Shown: positions 45,385 to 53,871, counted from the first letter of the stretch. The stretch is 64,000 nt of DNA from Fimbriiglobus sp043785105 (GCA_043785105.1 JAYVXO010000247.1:1-64000); one strand, 5' to 3'. Numbers and translations: made by a program. The notes: generated from the sequence alone by a model not told the origin.

Positions 45385-47058
45385 ATGACCCGATTTTTAT
45401 GGCTCGGCCTTGTGCTGCTCATTTGCCTGCCGGTTGCGGTACTCGCCACCGGCGTGCATATTTCGTGGCTGGACCGCGTGGCCGGGGCGCCGCGTTTGTT
45501 GCCGTTGTCGTCGCCCGATCAAGAGATGGCGTGGTTGCACACCACCACCAACGGGACCACCTGGGAACGCTTCGTTTCCGGCTTTGTGCGGGCGCAAATG
45601 ACCGTGCCGGGGTTGGAGGTCGATGACTCGAACGCCTTCAACGATTCAACGACCACGATTCCCGAAGTGGTGCTGTCGCAGCGCGGTCGGGAAGGCAAAC
45701 TTCGCATCCGCTGGTACAAACTCACCGGCGAAGCCACAACCGATCACTGGATTCAGGCACTCGCCAAGCGCGAACGGCCTCCACTAGCCATCATCGGTGG
45801 CGGGTCGAGTGATCGGGCGGTGGATTTAGCCCGCGCTCTGGATCGACAAAAGGTCTGGCACGGTGACCGACCGCTGATGTTACTGACGACCGCAACCGCC
45901 GATGAGTTGAAGCCCGAAGATTACGAGACGGACGAACCCAACGTCGCAAAAGTGCTTCGTCCAATGCGGAAGAATCTCATTGATGTCTACGACGATCGTT
46001 CGTTCCGCTTCTGTTTCACCAACCGGCAAATGGCCGAGGCCGTCCTCGACTTTGCTTGGCAGTCGTCGCGTTTGCACCCGGAACAACCCGGCTTGGTCGC
46101 CACAGCAGCGGTTGCATCGGGGCTGCTGATGGCTGTCAAACCGACCCTTCCGGCAAACGCCACGCCGAAGGTTCTGAGCGTGGTGTGGAAAGACGACCCC
46201 TTTTCCACCGACTTGCACGAGCGGTTCGGCGACGCCCTTCGGGGCAAAGCGCACCTGGAAACCTGGGAAGTCCATTACAGCATCGGTGGGTTCAGCACGC
46301 CCAACTTTTATGAAAAGAAGACGGCGGAGGCGATCCTGAGTTACTGCCGCGAAAACCCCGCACACCACACCGTCCTTGTGCTGCCCACGGTGACAACTCC
46401 GGCCCGACGGCTGTTGCGAACCATCATGGAATCGGAGCCACAACTCCGGGATCGACTGGTCGTGGTGACGGGTGACGGCATCCCCGTCAATGCGTTCTAC
46501 CGGGACGGGGAGTTCGCGTGGCCGATCCACGCCATGCCGGTTCCTGTGGTGTTGTTCACGCACCACAACCCCGTCGGGTGGGACACACCGGACCAAAACC
46601 CGCAACCCCCAGCGGGCTACGAACTCCGCCCGCCCAACAGCACCGAAGATGTTTTGCACTTCGCCGAAATGGGGCGAGTTTTGGCAGAAGCGTGTTTTCC
46701 CGCACCGGAATCAACGGTGCAAACGGTGGGCGGCATCATTACCCGCTCTGATGACCTCATCACGCAATTTCGCAACCGTCGTCCTGCACTGTTCGACGAC
46801 AACGGCGAACGGCTAGGTGGGACAGGGGAGTACGTCGTCGTGGTCAAGCCGTTGTCCGCCGAACCGAATCCCACAGGCCGACCACGCCCCGACGCGAAGT
46901 TGGAAGTTTACCGGCGGCGGGCGGACAACGGTTGGGAACCAATCCGGACTTTGGAGATCGAACAACGCCGTGGAAAATCGGCGTTTGTTCCGAAACTGCC
47001 GCGCCAACCTGATGACCGCACCGCCGCTCCACCGATCCTCGGGGGGCGTTCCGGATGA
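45385..47058 (+). CDS. Exported ligand-binding-like protein coupled to a histidine kinase
   Basis: A 557-residue protein with a signal peptide (MTRFLWLGLVLLICLPVAVLATG). The middle of the sequence ('LAIIGGGSSDRAVDLARALDRQKVWHG', 'VLVLPTVTTPARRLLRTIM') resembles a type 1 periplasmic binding-protein fold, but no family is certain. The stop overlaps the kinase start by 4 bp (ATGA), which suggests it supplies the input to that kinase. The start ATG was chosen because the 40-residue extension before it lies in the MBOAT gene. Confidence 0.7.
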   Translation: MTRFLWLGLVLLICLPVAVLATGVHISWLDRVAGAPRLLPLSSPDQEMAWLHTTTNGTTWERFVSGFVRAQMTVPGLEVDDSNAFNDSTTTIPEVVLSQRGREGKLRIRWYKLTGEATTDHWIQALAKRERPPLAIIGGGSSDRAVDLARALDRQKVWHGDRPLMLLTTATADELKPEDYETDEPNVAKVLRPMRKNLIDVYDDRSFRFCFTNRQMAEAVLDFAWQSSRLHPEQPGLVATAAVASGLLMAVKPTLPANATPKVLSVVWKDDPFSTDLHERFGDALRGKAHLETWEVHYSIGGFSTPNFYEKKTAEAILSYCRENPAHHTVLVLPTVTTPARRLLRTIMESEPQLRDRLVVVTGDGIPVNAFYRDGEFAWPIHAMPVPVVLFTHHNPVGWDTPDQNPQPPAGYELRPPNSTEDVLHFAEMGRVLAEACFPAPESTVQTVGGIITRSDDLITQFRNRRPALFDDNGERLGGTGEYVVVVKPLSAEPNPTGRPRPDAKLEVYRRRADNGWEPIRTLEIEQRRGKSAFVPKLPRQPDDRTAAPPILGGRSG

Positions 47059-48713
47059 CTTCCCCAACACCGCCATTAATCCTCAAACCACGCCGACCAA
47101 TTTGGAAGTACGCCGAAGGTTTAGCACCCGCAATTCTCGTGTGGCTCGTCCTGGTCGGCTGGCTGGCGGGCCTACTGTACAGCCGTGCGAACTGGTCCGA
47201 AGAAGCCGACGAAGCCACCGTGCGGGAGTGGCTGGATGAGGCACGGAATTTCCGCAAAACGCTACCGGAACTCGTGCGCGAATATGTCAGGCTCCGTGAG
47301 GAAGACCCGACCGGAAGTGCCCCCGATCGGCTGCGGGACAAACGGGATGAGATCGAAGAACACATGCGCGGCCTCGCCGAACCGACGCGAGCGTACCTGA
47401 ACCAACTGCCGTCATTCCCGGTGATTTACCGGCTGGAAGTGATCCTCGACGGCCAATCCACCGAGTCGATTGCGTGGGATTCGCCACTGCCACGGCCTCG
47501 CCAACAGAAGCAAAATCGGGTCCGGGTTCTCGAATATCGCCCCGTCAGTCACGACGATTCGCGGGCGGTGATTCGGTGCGAATATCAGTTACACGCCTTC
47601 AACAAATTGCAGCGCCGCGAGTCGGAACGGCAACAGGTGTCGCTCGTGGCCGGGGCCGTGTTAGTCGCGGCCACGTTGCTGGCCGCCCTGTTCGTGATTC
47701 GCTTCTTGCAACGCGAACGACGGCGGGAGTTCGAGAGCCTGACGGTTCAAGCCGAAGCCGAACACCGGGAACGCGAGTTGTTAGAAATTCGCGTCCGCCA
47801 ACAGGACGCCGAGCGGGCACGTGACGAACTCGACCGGAAACTGTTGGAGCAACAACTCGACGCGGCAACACTTCAAAAGCGGGCCGATGAAGCGGAGAAA
47901 TCGACACTGGAAATGAAGTCCCAACTTTACGCCAGCATCGGCATCATGGCCGGGTCGTATGCCCACAACATCAAGAACCTGCTGGTCCGCCCCAACGATT
48001 TGCTGGCCCGTTGTATCGAAGCGAACGGCCTGACCCGCGATCAATCCGGGATGCTTCTCGAAGTCCGCAGTACCCTCGGCACCGTGACCGAGCGACTGCA
48101 AGAAATCCTCCGCACCGTGCGCCGCGACCCGAACCGGGCGGAGATGACGCGACTCGATCTCAACCAACTCATCCGGGAAACAACGCGGACGTGGGACGAG
48201 ATTGGCCGTGAAAAATGGAAGCTTCGCATTTTCGACGAAAAGCAACCCGGCCCGCTGTGGGTTCGCGGTGACTTATCGCACCTTCAACAAGCCATCGAAA
48301 ACCTAGTTTTCAACGCCCGCGACGCCACCTTTGAAATGCGCAACCACCTCCGAGAAGAAACCCGCCAAGATGCGAGTCTCGACAACAACGTCCGGCGGCA
48401 ACGGTTGATCGAAGCCGCCGGATGGCGTGGCGAAGTCCACTTACGATCCAGTGAAGAACCGGGTGCGATCGTGCTGGAAGTCCGTGATAACGGCATCGGC
48501 ATGACGGAAGAAGTGCGTGAAAACTGCCTGACTACGCACTTCACCACGAAGCGGGATAACGCCCTGTACGAAGGCTACAACGCCGGAATGGGACTCGGAC
48601 TTTCCTTCGTAGCAGTGGTTCTTGAACACCATGAAGCGAAGTTAGAGATCGAATCCCAACCCCTGCACGGCGCGCTGTTCCGCATCCGTTTTCCACGCGA
48701 TGACCGCAATTGA
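47055..48713 (+). CDS. Membrane sensor histidine kinase
   Basis: A 552-residue kinase. Two membrane segments (about 23-42 and 196-217) flank an outer domain of about 150 residues, then a coiled coil (220-290). The phosphoacceptor region is ASIGIMAGSYAHNIKNLL (His304), and the ATPase domain has the N box (NLVFNARDA, 416-424), G1 box (VRDNGIGM, 477-483) and G2 box (GMGLGLS, 511-517). No response regulator is encoded within the window. It is coupled to the putative binding protein upstream and ends 1 bp from the convergent ung stop. Confidence 0.88.
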   Translation: MTSPTPPLILKPRRPIWKYAEGLAPAILVWLVLVGWLAGLLYSRANWSEEADEATVREWLDEARNFRKTLPELVREYVRLREEDPTGSAPDRLRDKRDEIEEHMRGLAEPTRAYLNQLPSFPVIYRLEVILDGQSTESIAWDSPLPRPRQQKQNRVRVLEYRPVSHDDSRAVIRCEYQLHAFNKLQRRESERQQVSLVAGAVLVAATLLAALFVIRFLQRERRREFESLTVQAEAEHRERELLEIRVRQQDAERARDELDRKLLEQQLDAATLQKRADEAEKSTLEMKSQLYASIGIMAGSYAHNIKNLLVRPNDLLARCIEANGLTRDQSGMLLEVRSTLGTVTERLQEILRTVRRDPNRAEMTRLDLNQLIRETTRTWDEIGREKWKLRIFDEKQPGPLWVRGDLSHLQQAIENLVFNARDATFEMRNHLREETRQDASLDNNVRRQRLIEAAGWRGEVHLRSSEEPGAIVLEVRDNGIGMTEEVRENCLTTHFTTKRDNALYEGYNAGMGLGLSFVAVVLEHHEAKLEIESQPLHGALFRIRFPRDDRN

Positions 48714-48714
48714 A

Positions 48715-49485
48715 CTACGCCGGTTCCATCGCCGTCGCTGGCAGTTGCCACGTGATTGGCAATTGACCGGATTCAACAAGTGCTTCATTCACCTTCGAGA
48801 ACGGCTTACTTCCGAAGAAGCCGGTGTTTGCGGACAGCGGCGAGGGGTGGGCCGATCTCAAAATCGAGTGTTTGGTCCAATCAATCACGGTCGCTTTTTT
48901 CTGCGCGTAAGCACCCCACAACACGAACACCACGCGGTGGGGCAAGGCATTCACGGCTTTCAACGCGGCATCGGTGAAGGTCTCCCAACCTTTGTTCGCA
49001 TGAGAGGCGGGCTTACCCGAACGAACCGTGAGTACAGCATTGAGTAACAGCACCCCTTGTTGTGCCCACGACAGCAAATAGCCGTGTTTCACGGGCACGA
49101 TGCCGAGGTCGTCTTGCAACTCTTTGTAAATGTTCCGTAACGATGCCGGGATCGTGACACCGGGCCGCACGGAAAAGCACAAGCCGTGCCCCTGCCCTGG
49201 CGTCGGGTACGGGTCTTGTCCAAGAATCACCACCCGGACCTGATCCAATGCTGTGTACTTGAAGGCGTTGTAAACATCGGCTTCCGGCGGGAAGATCGTC
49301 TCCGTGGCTCGCTCATCGGTCACGAATTTCTGCACTTGGGCGAAATAAGATTTTGCGAACTCCGGCCCCATCGCCGCTGTCCATGATTGTGGAAAGTCGG
49401 CGGGAAGCATGACCGAAGCGGGTAGATCTGCGACGGGTTCATCCGGAAACAACGAACCCGTTTGCACGCTCGATTTTTTGGCCAT
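48715..49485 (-). CDS. ung: Uracil-DNA glycosylase
   Basis: Removes uracil from DNA by base excision. The 256-residue protein has the family-1 motif GQDPYPTPGQGHGLCFSV with catalytic Asp91, 'LLSWAQQGVLLLNAVLTV', and the His-loop 'HPSPLSANTGFFG' near residue 219. The N-terminal 30 residues are a variable extension. It is convergent with the kinase, with a gap of 1 bp, so no terminator separates the two. Confidence 0.96.
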   Translation of the reverse strand: MAKKSSVQTGSLFPDEPVADLPASVMLPADFPQSWTAAMGPEFAKSYFAQVQKFVTDERATETIFPPEADVYNAFKYTALDQVRVVILGQDPYPTPGQGHGLCFSVRPGVTIPASLRNIYKELQDDLGIVPVKHGYLLSWAQQGVLLLNAVLTVRSGKPASHANKGWETFTDAALKAVNALPHRVVFVLWGAYAQKKATVIDWTKHSILRSAHPSPLSANTGFFGSKPFSKVNEALVESGQLPITWQLPATAMEPA

Positions 49486-49642
49486 CGGTTAACTCGCATC
49501 CTGGTGAAAAATGGAAAGAGGAAGCATACCAAACCGAACCCCAACGCGACCAGCACCGTGACAGAGTTGGGACAGGGTTCGAGCAAAATCTCTTGTCATT
49601 TCAGTCAGGATGGGTATAGTTCAAACACATTGGCCACAATGC

Positions 49643-49716
49643 GTCCCCGTAGCTCAATTGGATAGAGCGTTGCCCTCCGGAGGCAAAGGTTAGAGGTTCA
49701 ACTCCTCTCGGGGATA
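49643..49716 (+). tRNA. tRNA-Arg (anticodon CCG)
   Basis: A full cloverleaf: acceptor GTCCCCG / CGGGGAT (G-U at the end), D arm GCTC...GAGC, anticodon stem TTGCC / GGCAA with loop CTCCGGA (anticodon CCG, reading CGG), T arm AGAGG / CCTCT with TTCAACT. The discriminator is A; CCA is not encoded. It is the integration site of the small island that follows. Confidence 0.93.
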
Positions 49717-49725
49717 CTGCAAATC
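49673..49725 (+). repeat. Attachment repeat, tRNA side
   Basis: A 53-bp stretch from the tRNA anticodon loop to just past the gene (CCCTCCGGAGGC to CTGCAAATC). It recurs at 51262-51314 with a single difference. This is the intact side, so the tRNA remains functional. Confidence 0.8.
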
Positions 49726-49885
49726 GTAGGGGTTCGAGCAATTCACCCGACCTCGCGCAACCTGGATATGTGGTGTAATCTGCATATAAGCATTGGTTGC
49801 CGCCGTTAAAAGTTAGCGTCGTAAACTGATTTGCGAGTGGGGTGTTTGGAATTGCGTTGCTCTTCAGAAGGCGTGAGGTGAGGAG

Positions 49886-50314
49886 ATGTCTGAAGAGCGG
49901 GAGCCGCTTGCCTTGGCATTGATCGTGTGTGACGGCGTTCACAGTGATCCGGGGTCGGGCAAGAAAACTTTACTTGGCTTGTTTTCAGTGGTGATAGGCC
50001 CGAAGTTCCCATTTGTTGTTCCTCAGATTTGCATATACGCCGCGATCACCGAGTGCATCGGGCCGACCACCATCAAAGTTAGGATCGTTGACGCGAATGA
50101 AGAGCGTGAGCCGGTTGTTGATGTTGACGGGAAAGTTGAATGTGAAGACCCGCTTGCCGTTCTTGATCTAGCCTTCTTTTTTGGCAGTTCAAGTTTCCCA
50201 GAGCCAGGAGAGTACAGGGTTCAGCTTTTCGCCGCCGGAGTTCCGATCATGGAACGGCGTTTGATGGCCATCATGGTAGACCCTGGCTTGGTAGAGGGGC
50301 CAAATAATGTCTGA
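49886..50314 (+). CDS. DUF6941-like hypothetical protein
   Basis: A 142-residue soluble protein starting MSEEREPLALALIVCDGVHSDPGSGKKTLLGLFSVVIGPKFPFVVPQICIYAAITECIGPT, beta-rich, ending 'EYRVQLFAAGVPIMERRLMAIMVDP'. This matches the DUF6941 shape (a single beta-sandwich-like domain, function unknown). GAGGAG precedes the ATG. Its stop lies inside the hicB start (overlap 8 bp), so the three island genes form one operon. Confidence 0.65.
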   Translation: MSEEREPLALALIVCDGVHSDPGSGKKTLLGLFSVVIGPKFPFVVPQICIYAAITECIGPTTIKVRIVDANEEREPVVDVDGKVECEDPLAVLDLAFFFGSSSFPEPGEYRVQLFAAGVPIMERRLMAIMVDPGLVEGPNNV

Positions 50315-50735
50315 ACACCACGTTTGCAATGTCGAAACCCGACCAGACTGCTCGTTTGAATTCGGGAGAATTCCTCAGCCGGAGTTTGTGTTTGGTAACA
50401 CGCTGTCAGAAGTGAGGTCGATGCAAGCGTCCTTCTCAGCCATGCGGCCTTACATGACCGGCAAACCGCTTCGGCGACCATCGCGGCATTCAAAACGGCG
50501 TTGTTCGGTCTACTTAATCCCCGAAGAGGAAGGCGGGTTCTCGGTCGTGGCGGCTGACCTCCCCGGAGTCGCAAGCCAAGGTGAGACCGAAGAAGAAGCC
50601 CTGGCGAACATCAAAGAGGCTTTTGAAGGCGTCATCCGCTGCTACAAGAACGACTCCCGCAAGATACCTTGGCTTGCCGAACCAGAAGAGCCGGAAGCTG
50701 GGGCGCTGATTCGGTCAGTTGTGGTTTATGGCTAG
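50307..50735 (+). CDS. HicB-type antitoxin with N-terminal extension
   Basis: A 142-residue protein. The HicB fold begins near residue 65: 'RRCSVYLIPEEEGGFSVVAADLPGVASQGETEEEALANIKEAFEGVIRCYKND'. The first 60 residues do not match HicB and could be a fused segment or a mis-start. The ATG overlaps the upstream gene by 8 bp and the stop overlaps hicA by 8 bp, so translation is tightly coupled. It would neutralise the HicA encoded next. Confidence 0.75.
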   Translation: MSEHHVCNVETRPDCSFEFGRIPQPEFVFGNTLSEVRSMQASFSAMRPYMTGKPLRRPSRHSKRRCSVYLIPEEEGGFSVVAADLPGVASQGETEEEALANIKEAFEGVIRCYKNDSRKIPWLAEPEEPEAGALIRSVVVYG

Positions 50736-50955
50736 CCTTCCAGTCGTGACCGGCCCGGACGCAATTCGAGCGTTTCAACAAGTTGGCTTTACTCTTGACC
50801 GGGTGTCAGGCAGTCACCACATTCTCAAGCGTGAAGGTCATCCCTTCGCGCTGAGCGTTCCCGTTCACGGGCGACAGTCGCTAAAATCGGGAACCTTGCG
50901 GCGACTCATTCGAGACTCGGGTTTAACAGTCGAAGAGTTTCGCGCGCTTTTATAA
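50728..50955 (+). CDS. HicA-type mRNA interferase toxin
   Basis: A 75-residue toxin from MASLPVVTGPDAIRAFQQVGFTLDRVSGSHHILKREGHPFALSVPVHGRQSLKSGTLRRLIRDSGLTVEEFRALL. The catalytic His in GSHH and the 'VPVHGRQSLKSGTLRRL' core are both kept. The ATG was preferred over the TTG three codons before. Likely active with its HicB. Confidence 0.85.
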   Translation: MASLPVVTGPDAIRAFQQVGFTLDRVSGSHHILKREGHPFALSVPVHGRQSLKSGTLRRLIRDSGLTVEEFRALL

Positions 50956-51261
50956 CCCTCCGCCTGCCTTGACCGCCCGTTCGAGTGCGGTCCCCATACC
51001 GGCAAGTAGCATTTCCCAACACCTCTCCCGGATGAACGTGTGGACTTGCGCCACGGCCGTCGGTGACTTCCTCGGTCAGTCGTGGACCACTCTACTTCTC
51101 GCATTTCGGACATAGGACGCTCGGGGTGCTGCCGGGAAGTGGGGTAATCCACTCACCCCACAAATAAAAGCCCCAGCTAAAAAATCCCGGTATTTATCAC
51201 CTTGATGTCACCCGTTGTTTCGCTTGTGATTCGCAACGAAACTTGGGCAAAAACGACCCGT

Positions 51262-51314
51262 CCCTCCGGAGGCAAAGGTTAGATGTTCAACTCCTCTCGG
51301 GGATACTGCAAATC
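51262..51314 (+). repeat. Attachment repeat, far side (tRNA-Arg 3' fragment)
   Basis: Copy of the tRNA-Arg 3' part, identical over 53 bp except one base in the T stem (AGATG for AGAGG). It lacks the 5' half, so it is not a tRNA gene. It marks the end of the integrated mini-island. Confidence 0.8.
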
Positions 51315-51325
51315 ATGATGAAACC

Positions 51326-51673
51326 TCAACTCATTCCATTTGATTTCGCTCCACGGCTCAGAACACTACGGGTCGCGTTGAGCGATTCCAGTGTACCACC
51401 AAGAGCGAAGTAGGCTCGAAAAGCCAAATCAAGCGATACACCACGGCTCGTGGTTTCGATCCGAGCCACGCGGGCTTGACTGGATTCAATCTTGTCCGCC
51501 AGTTCGGCTTGAGTCAGTCCGGCTTTCTCCCGAAGCTGCCGAACCCCGTAGCTCACCGCGACTCGCAGTTCGACCAAGTGCCGGTCTTCCGTGGAAAGCC
51601 CCAGCAACTCCCCGGCAGTCGCGTAGACTTGGGGTTTCGGAACCGCCTTCGACTTCGTTTTCGTTTTGCTCAT
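51326..51673 (-). CDS. XRE-family antitoxin (HigA-like)
   Basis: A 115-residue protein starting MSKTKTKSKAVPKPQVYATAGELLGLSTEDRHLVELRVAVS, with an HTH (LREKAGLTQAELADKIESSQARVARIETTSRGVSLDLAFRAYFALGG). Its ATG overlaps the toxin stop by 4 bp. As HigA it would bind the toxin and the operator upstream of the toxin gene. The earlier start lies within the toxin gene and is rejected. Confidence 0.85.
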   Translation of the reverse strand: MSKTKTKSKAVPKPQVYATAGELLGLSTEDRHLVELRVAVSYGVRQLREKAGLTQAELADKIESSQARVARIETTSRGVSLDLAFRAYFALGGTLESLNATRSVLSRGAKSNGMS

Positions 51674-52011
51674 GTTCGTCCCTCGTCGTATGACACCAAA
51701 CGTCGTTGGCAAAGTTCGATCACGTGCTTTGGCGTTTGGCGTGTTTTCTTGTTGAAGATGTGGATTACTACAACGCAATCCGGATCGGGTCGGTAGAAAA
51801 TTCGCCAGTTCTCCCCTGCGTCCCGAATGCGAAGTTCGTGAACCCGCGACCCAACACTTGGCATCGGGCGTGACTGAGGCATACCCAGTGGAACGCCCAA
51901 CTGAATCAGATACAACAGGTGCCCCGCCTCACCCGAGGCGTCGCGTGAAAACGGCGGCCTTGTGATCCGCTCACCCAGGTGCATCAATCTTTTTTTGGTG
52001 GGCGTAGTCAT
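51670..52011 (-). CDS. RelE/HigB-family toxin (Gp49-like)
   Basis: A 113-residue toxin of the RelE/ParE fold: 'HLGERITRPPFSRDASGEAGHLLYLIQLGVPLGMPQSRPMPSVGSRVHELRIRDAGENWRIFYRPDPDCVVVIHIFNKKTRQTPKHVIELCQRRL'. The 'WRIFY' and 'HIFNKKTRQTP' signatures are those of the HigB/Gp49-like family, which cleaves mRNA on the ribosome. Toxin first and antitoxin second (toxin-antitoxin order) is typical of HigBA. It is just outside the tRNA-Arg mini-island, in a probable integration hot spot. Confidence 0.85.
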   Translation of the reverse strand: MTTPTKKRLMHLGERITRPPFSRDASGEAGHLLYLIQLGVPLGMPQSRPMPSVGSRVHELRIRDAGENWRIFYRPDPDCVVVIHIFNKKTRQTPKHVIELCQRRLVSYDEGRT

Positions 52012-52161
52012 AGGTTCATTATGCCCGATCGGACATAGATTACAAGCGATGCTTTTTGAATGTCAACTGAGCACTTGATTTGTAGCCACATGGAGTGAAC
52101 CTTGTGATGTAAGGTTTTCTCTTGTGTCTATTGGTTTTCAGTCCCTCTCTCTGGTGTTTCG

Positions 52162-53196
52162 ATGATCGAACTCGATGGTTCGTTGGGTGAAGGTGGCGGG
52201 CAGATTCTGCGGTCGAGCTTGGCGTTGTCTGTGCTGACGGGGAAGCCGTTTCGGCTGTTTAACATCCGTGCCAATCGCCCGAAGCCGGGGATGGCGGCGC
52301 AGCATTTCGCTTGCGTGAAGGCGGCAGCGGCGATTTGTGGTGGAATATACAAGGGTGCTTCGATCGGCTCCAGCGTGCTGGTTTTTGAACCGAGCGACGT
52401 GAAGCCGGGGCCGTACCACTTTCAAATCGGCACCGCCGGCGCGACGGCACTCGTGCTTCATACCGTCTTTCTGCCGCTGGCGTTGCGAGGGGACACGGCA
52501 AGCGACGTGACGATTTCCGGCGGCACGCACGTGGCTTACGCGCCGTGCTTTCATTACCTGCAAACGACCTGGGCCGCGTACCTACGAGGCATGGGCCTTG
52601 ACGTTGAACTCACGATGGTCCAACCGGGCTTTTACCCGCGTGGCGGTGGGGAAATTCGCGCCGTCATTCGGCCCTGCCAGCGTGTCAACGGGGTGACACT
52701 TATTGACAGCCCGGTGTTAACCACGGCTGATGGTTTCAGCGCGATTGCCGGGTTACCAGCAGGGATTGGCAAACGCCAAGCTCAGCAACTCACCGCGCGG
52801 TTGAAGCTTGTCGAGATCGAGACCCACATTCCCACCGAGCAATGGGAGAACGGCCCGAGTTCGGTCATCGGCGTTGTGTTTCGCCAACCGACGGTGCCAA
52901 CGTCGTTTTTCGCGTTGGGTGAAAAGGGCAAGTCGGCGGAGCGTGTTGCGGATGACGTTGCCGACCAAGCAATCCGGTTCCGCGAATCCGGCTGTCCGGT
53001 TGACCCCCATTCGGCGGACCAGATTCTGTTGCCGTTGGCGTTTTCACCGGACGCTTCCGAATACCGCGTCTCGAAAGTGACCAAGCACCTGCTCACCAAT
53101 ATTGATGTCATCTGCCAATTCATCGACCGTGACATTTCGTGCGATGGCCGAGAAGGTTCAACCGGGTTCGTGCGGATTGCCACGAGCGATCTATAA
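52162..53196 (+). CDS. rtcA: RNA 3'-terminal phosphate cyclase
   Basis: Converts RNA 3'-phosphate ends to 2',3'-cyclic phosphates with ATP, as part of RNA repair. The 344-residue protein has the RtcA start MIELDGSLGEGGGQILRSSLALS, the family motif 'GGGEIRAVI', and the C-terminal 'SADQILLPLAF' with the nucleophile region 'KVTKHLLTNIDVICQF' (His near 312). Length and motifs are complete. RtcB and RtcR are absent. The radical-SAM gene starts 75 bp past its stop, so the two may be co-expressed, but this is not certain. Confidence 0.95.
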   Translation: MIELDGSLGEGGGQILRSSLALSVLTGKPFRLFNIRANRPKPGMAAQHFACVKAAAAICGGIYKGASIGSSVLVFEPSDVKPGPYHFQIGTAGATALVLHTVFLPLALRGDTASDVTISGGTHVAYAPCFHYLQTTWAAYLRGMGLDVELTMVQPGFYPRGGGEIRAVIRPCQRVNGVTLIDSPVLTTADGFSAIAGLPAGIGKRQAQQLTARLKLVEIETHIPTEQWENGPSSVIGVVFRQPTVPTSFFALGEKGKSAERVADDVADQAIRFRESGCPVDPHSADQILLPLAFSPDASEYRVSKVTKHLLTNIDVICQFIDRDISCDGREGSTGFVRIATSDL

Positions 53197-53271
53197 TGAC
53201 ACATCGTCACCCCGAGAATCCCGGCCTTGAAAACGTCGTTAGAACTTGTGCCGATGCTGACTGATCGAACG

Positions 53272-53871
53272 ATGCAAATCGCGCAGGTGGTTTCGTGTAC
53301 TGAGGCGGAGGGTCCGGGCAAGCGATTTGCGATTTGGTTCCAAGGCTGCCCGTTACGCTGTCTGGGGTGTTGCAACCCGGAGTTTCTGCCGTTCAAGGGG
53401 GGCAAAACTTGGACAACGGCGAGAATGATTGCGGAGATCGAACAAGCACAACACGAACTGGAAATTGAAGGCTTATCGCTGCTGGGCGGTGAACCGTTTG
53501 CCCATGCGGTGGCCGGTGCTGAACTTGCGAAGGCTGCACACCGACTGGGTTTGAGCGTGATGATTTACAGCGGCTACACGTTGGAAGCTCTCCACGCCAA
53601 GTTGGACCCAGCGATCACGGAATTATTGGCCCATACGGATCTGCTTGTGGACGGCCCGTACCTCCGCGAACAACCGGACCAGACGCGACGGTGGATTGGA
53701 TCGACCAACCAGCGGATTCATTTTTTGACCGATCGCTACCAGACCGATGACCCGTGTTGGCACCAACGCAATACACTGGAAATTCGTCTACACGGTTCGG
53801 AGTTGGCAATCAATGGCTTCCCAGCGGTCAACGCGGTAGGATTATGGAAAGGCTGGAAGCGGAAACGATGA
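53272..53871 (+). CDS. Radical-SAM activase-like protein (NrdG/PFL-activase type)
   Basis: A 199-residue short radical-SAM protein. The cluster motif GCPLRCLGC (Cys26, 30, 33) and the GGEP loop ('LSLLGGEPF') fit the glycyl-radical-activase branch, but the length is that of a compact activase without extra clusters. Possible starts are a TTG at 53227, and ATGs at 53254 and 53272; the last is used because homology begins there. Its stop overlaps the next gene (ATGA), and no ribonucleotide reductase or glycyl-radical enzyme is nearby. It probably modifies a protein or RNA partner of the FtsH-type cluster. Function open. Confidence 0.8.
   Translation: MQIAQVVSCTEAEGPGKRFAIWFQGCPLRCLGCCNPEFLPFKGGKTWTTARMIAEIEQAQHELEIEGLSLLGGEPFAHAVAGAELAKAAHRLGLSVMIYSGYTLEALHAKLDPAITELLAHTDLLVDGPYLREQPDQTRRWIGSTNQRIHFLTDRYQTDDPCWHQRNTLEIRLHGSELAINGFPAVNAVGLWKGWKRKR

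Larger units (their letters stand above)
49726..51261. mobile_element. tRNA-Arg-borne mini-island with hicBA
   Basis: About 1.5 kb between 53-bp direct repeats of the tRNA-Arg 3' part. It carries a DUF6941-like gene and a hicB-hicA pair but no integrase, so it depends on an enzyme elsewhere or is a remnant of a larger element. The last 300 bp (50956-51261) have no supported gene; a minus-strand frame there (a piece reading VAQVHTFIRERCWEMLLAG and ending near 50950) may be a decayed protein end. A hairpin (arms GTGGGGT / ACCCCAC, 51139-51161) lies close to the far repeat. Confidence 0.6.

Noticed and set aside
48745..48762. TTGCCA/TGGCAA hairpin as terminator between the kinase and ung
   Set aside because: Short 6-bp arms inside the ung coding sequence; likely incidental.
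51262..51314. Second tRNA-Arg
   Set aside because: Only the 3' half is present and the T stem has a mismatch; it is an attachment-site remnant.
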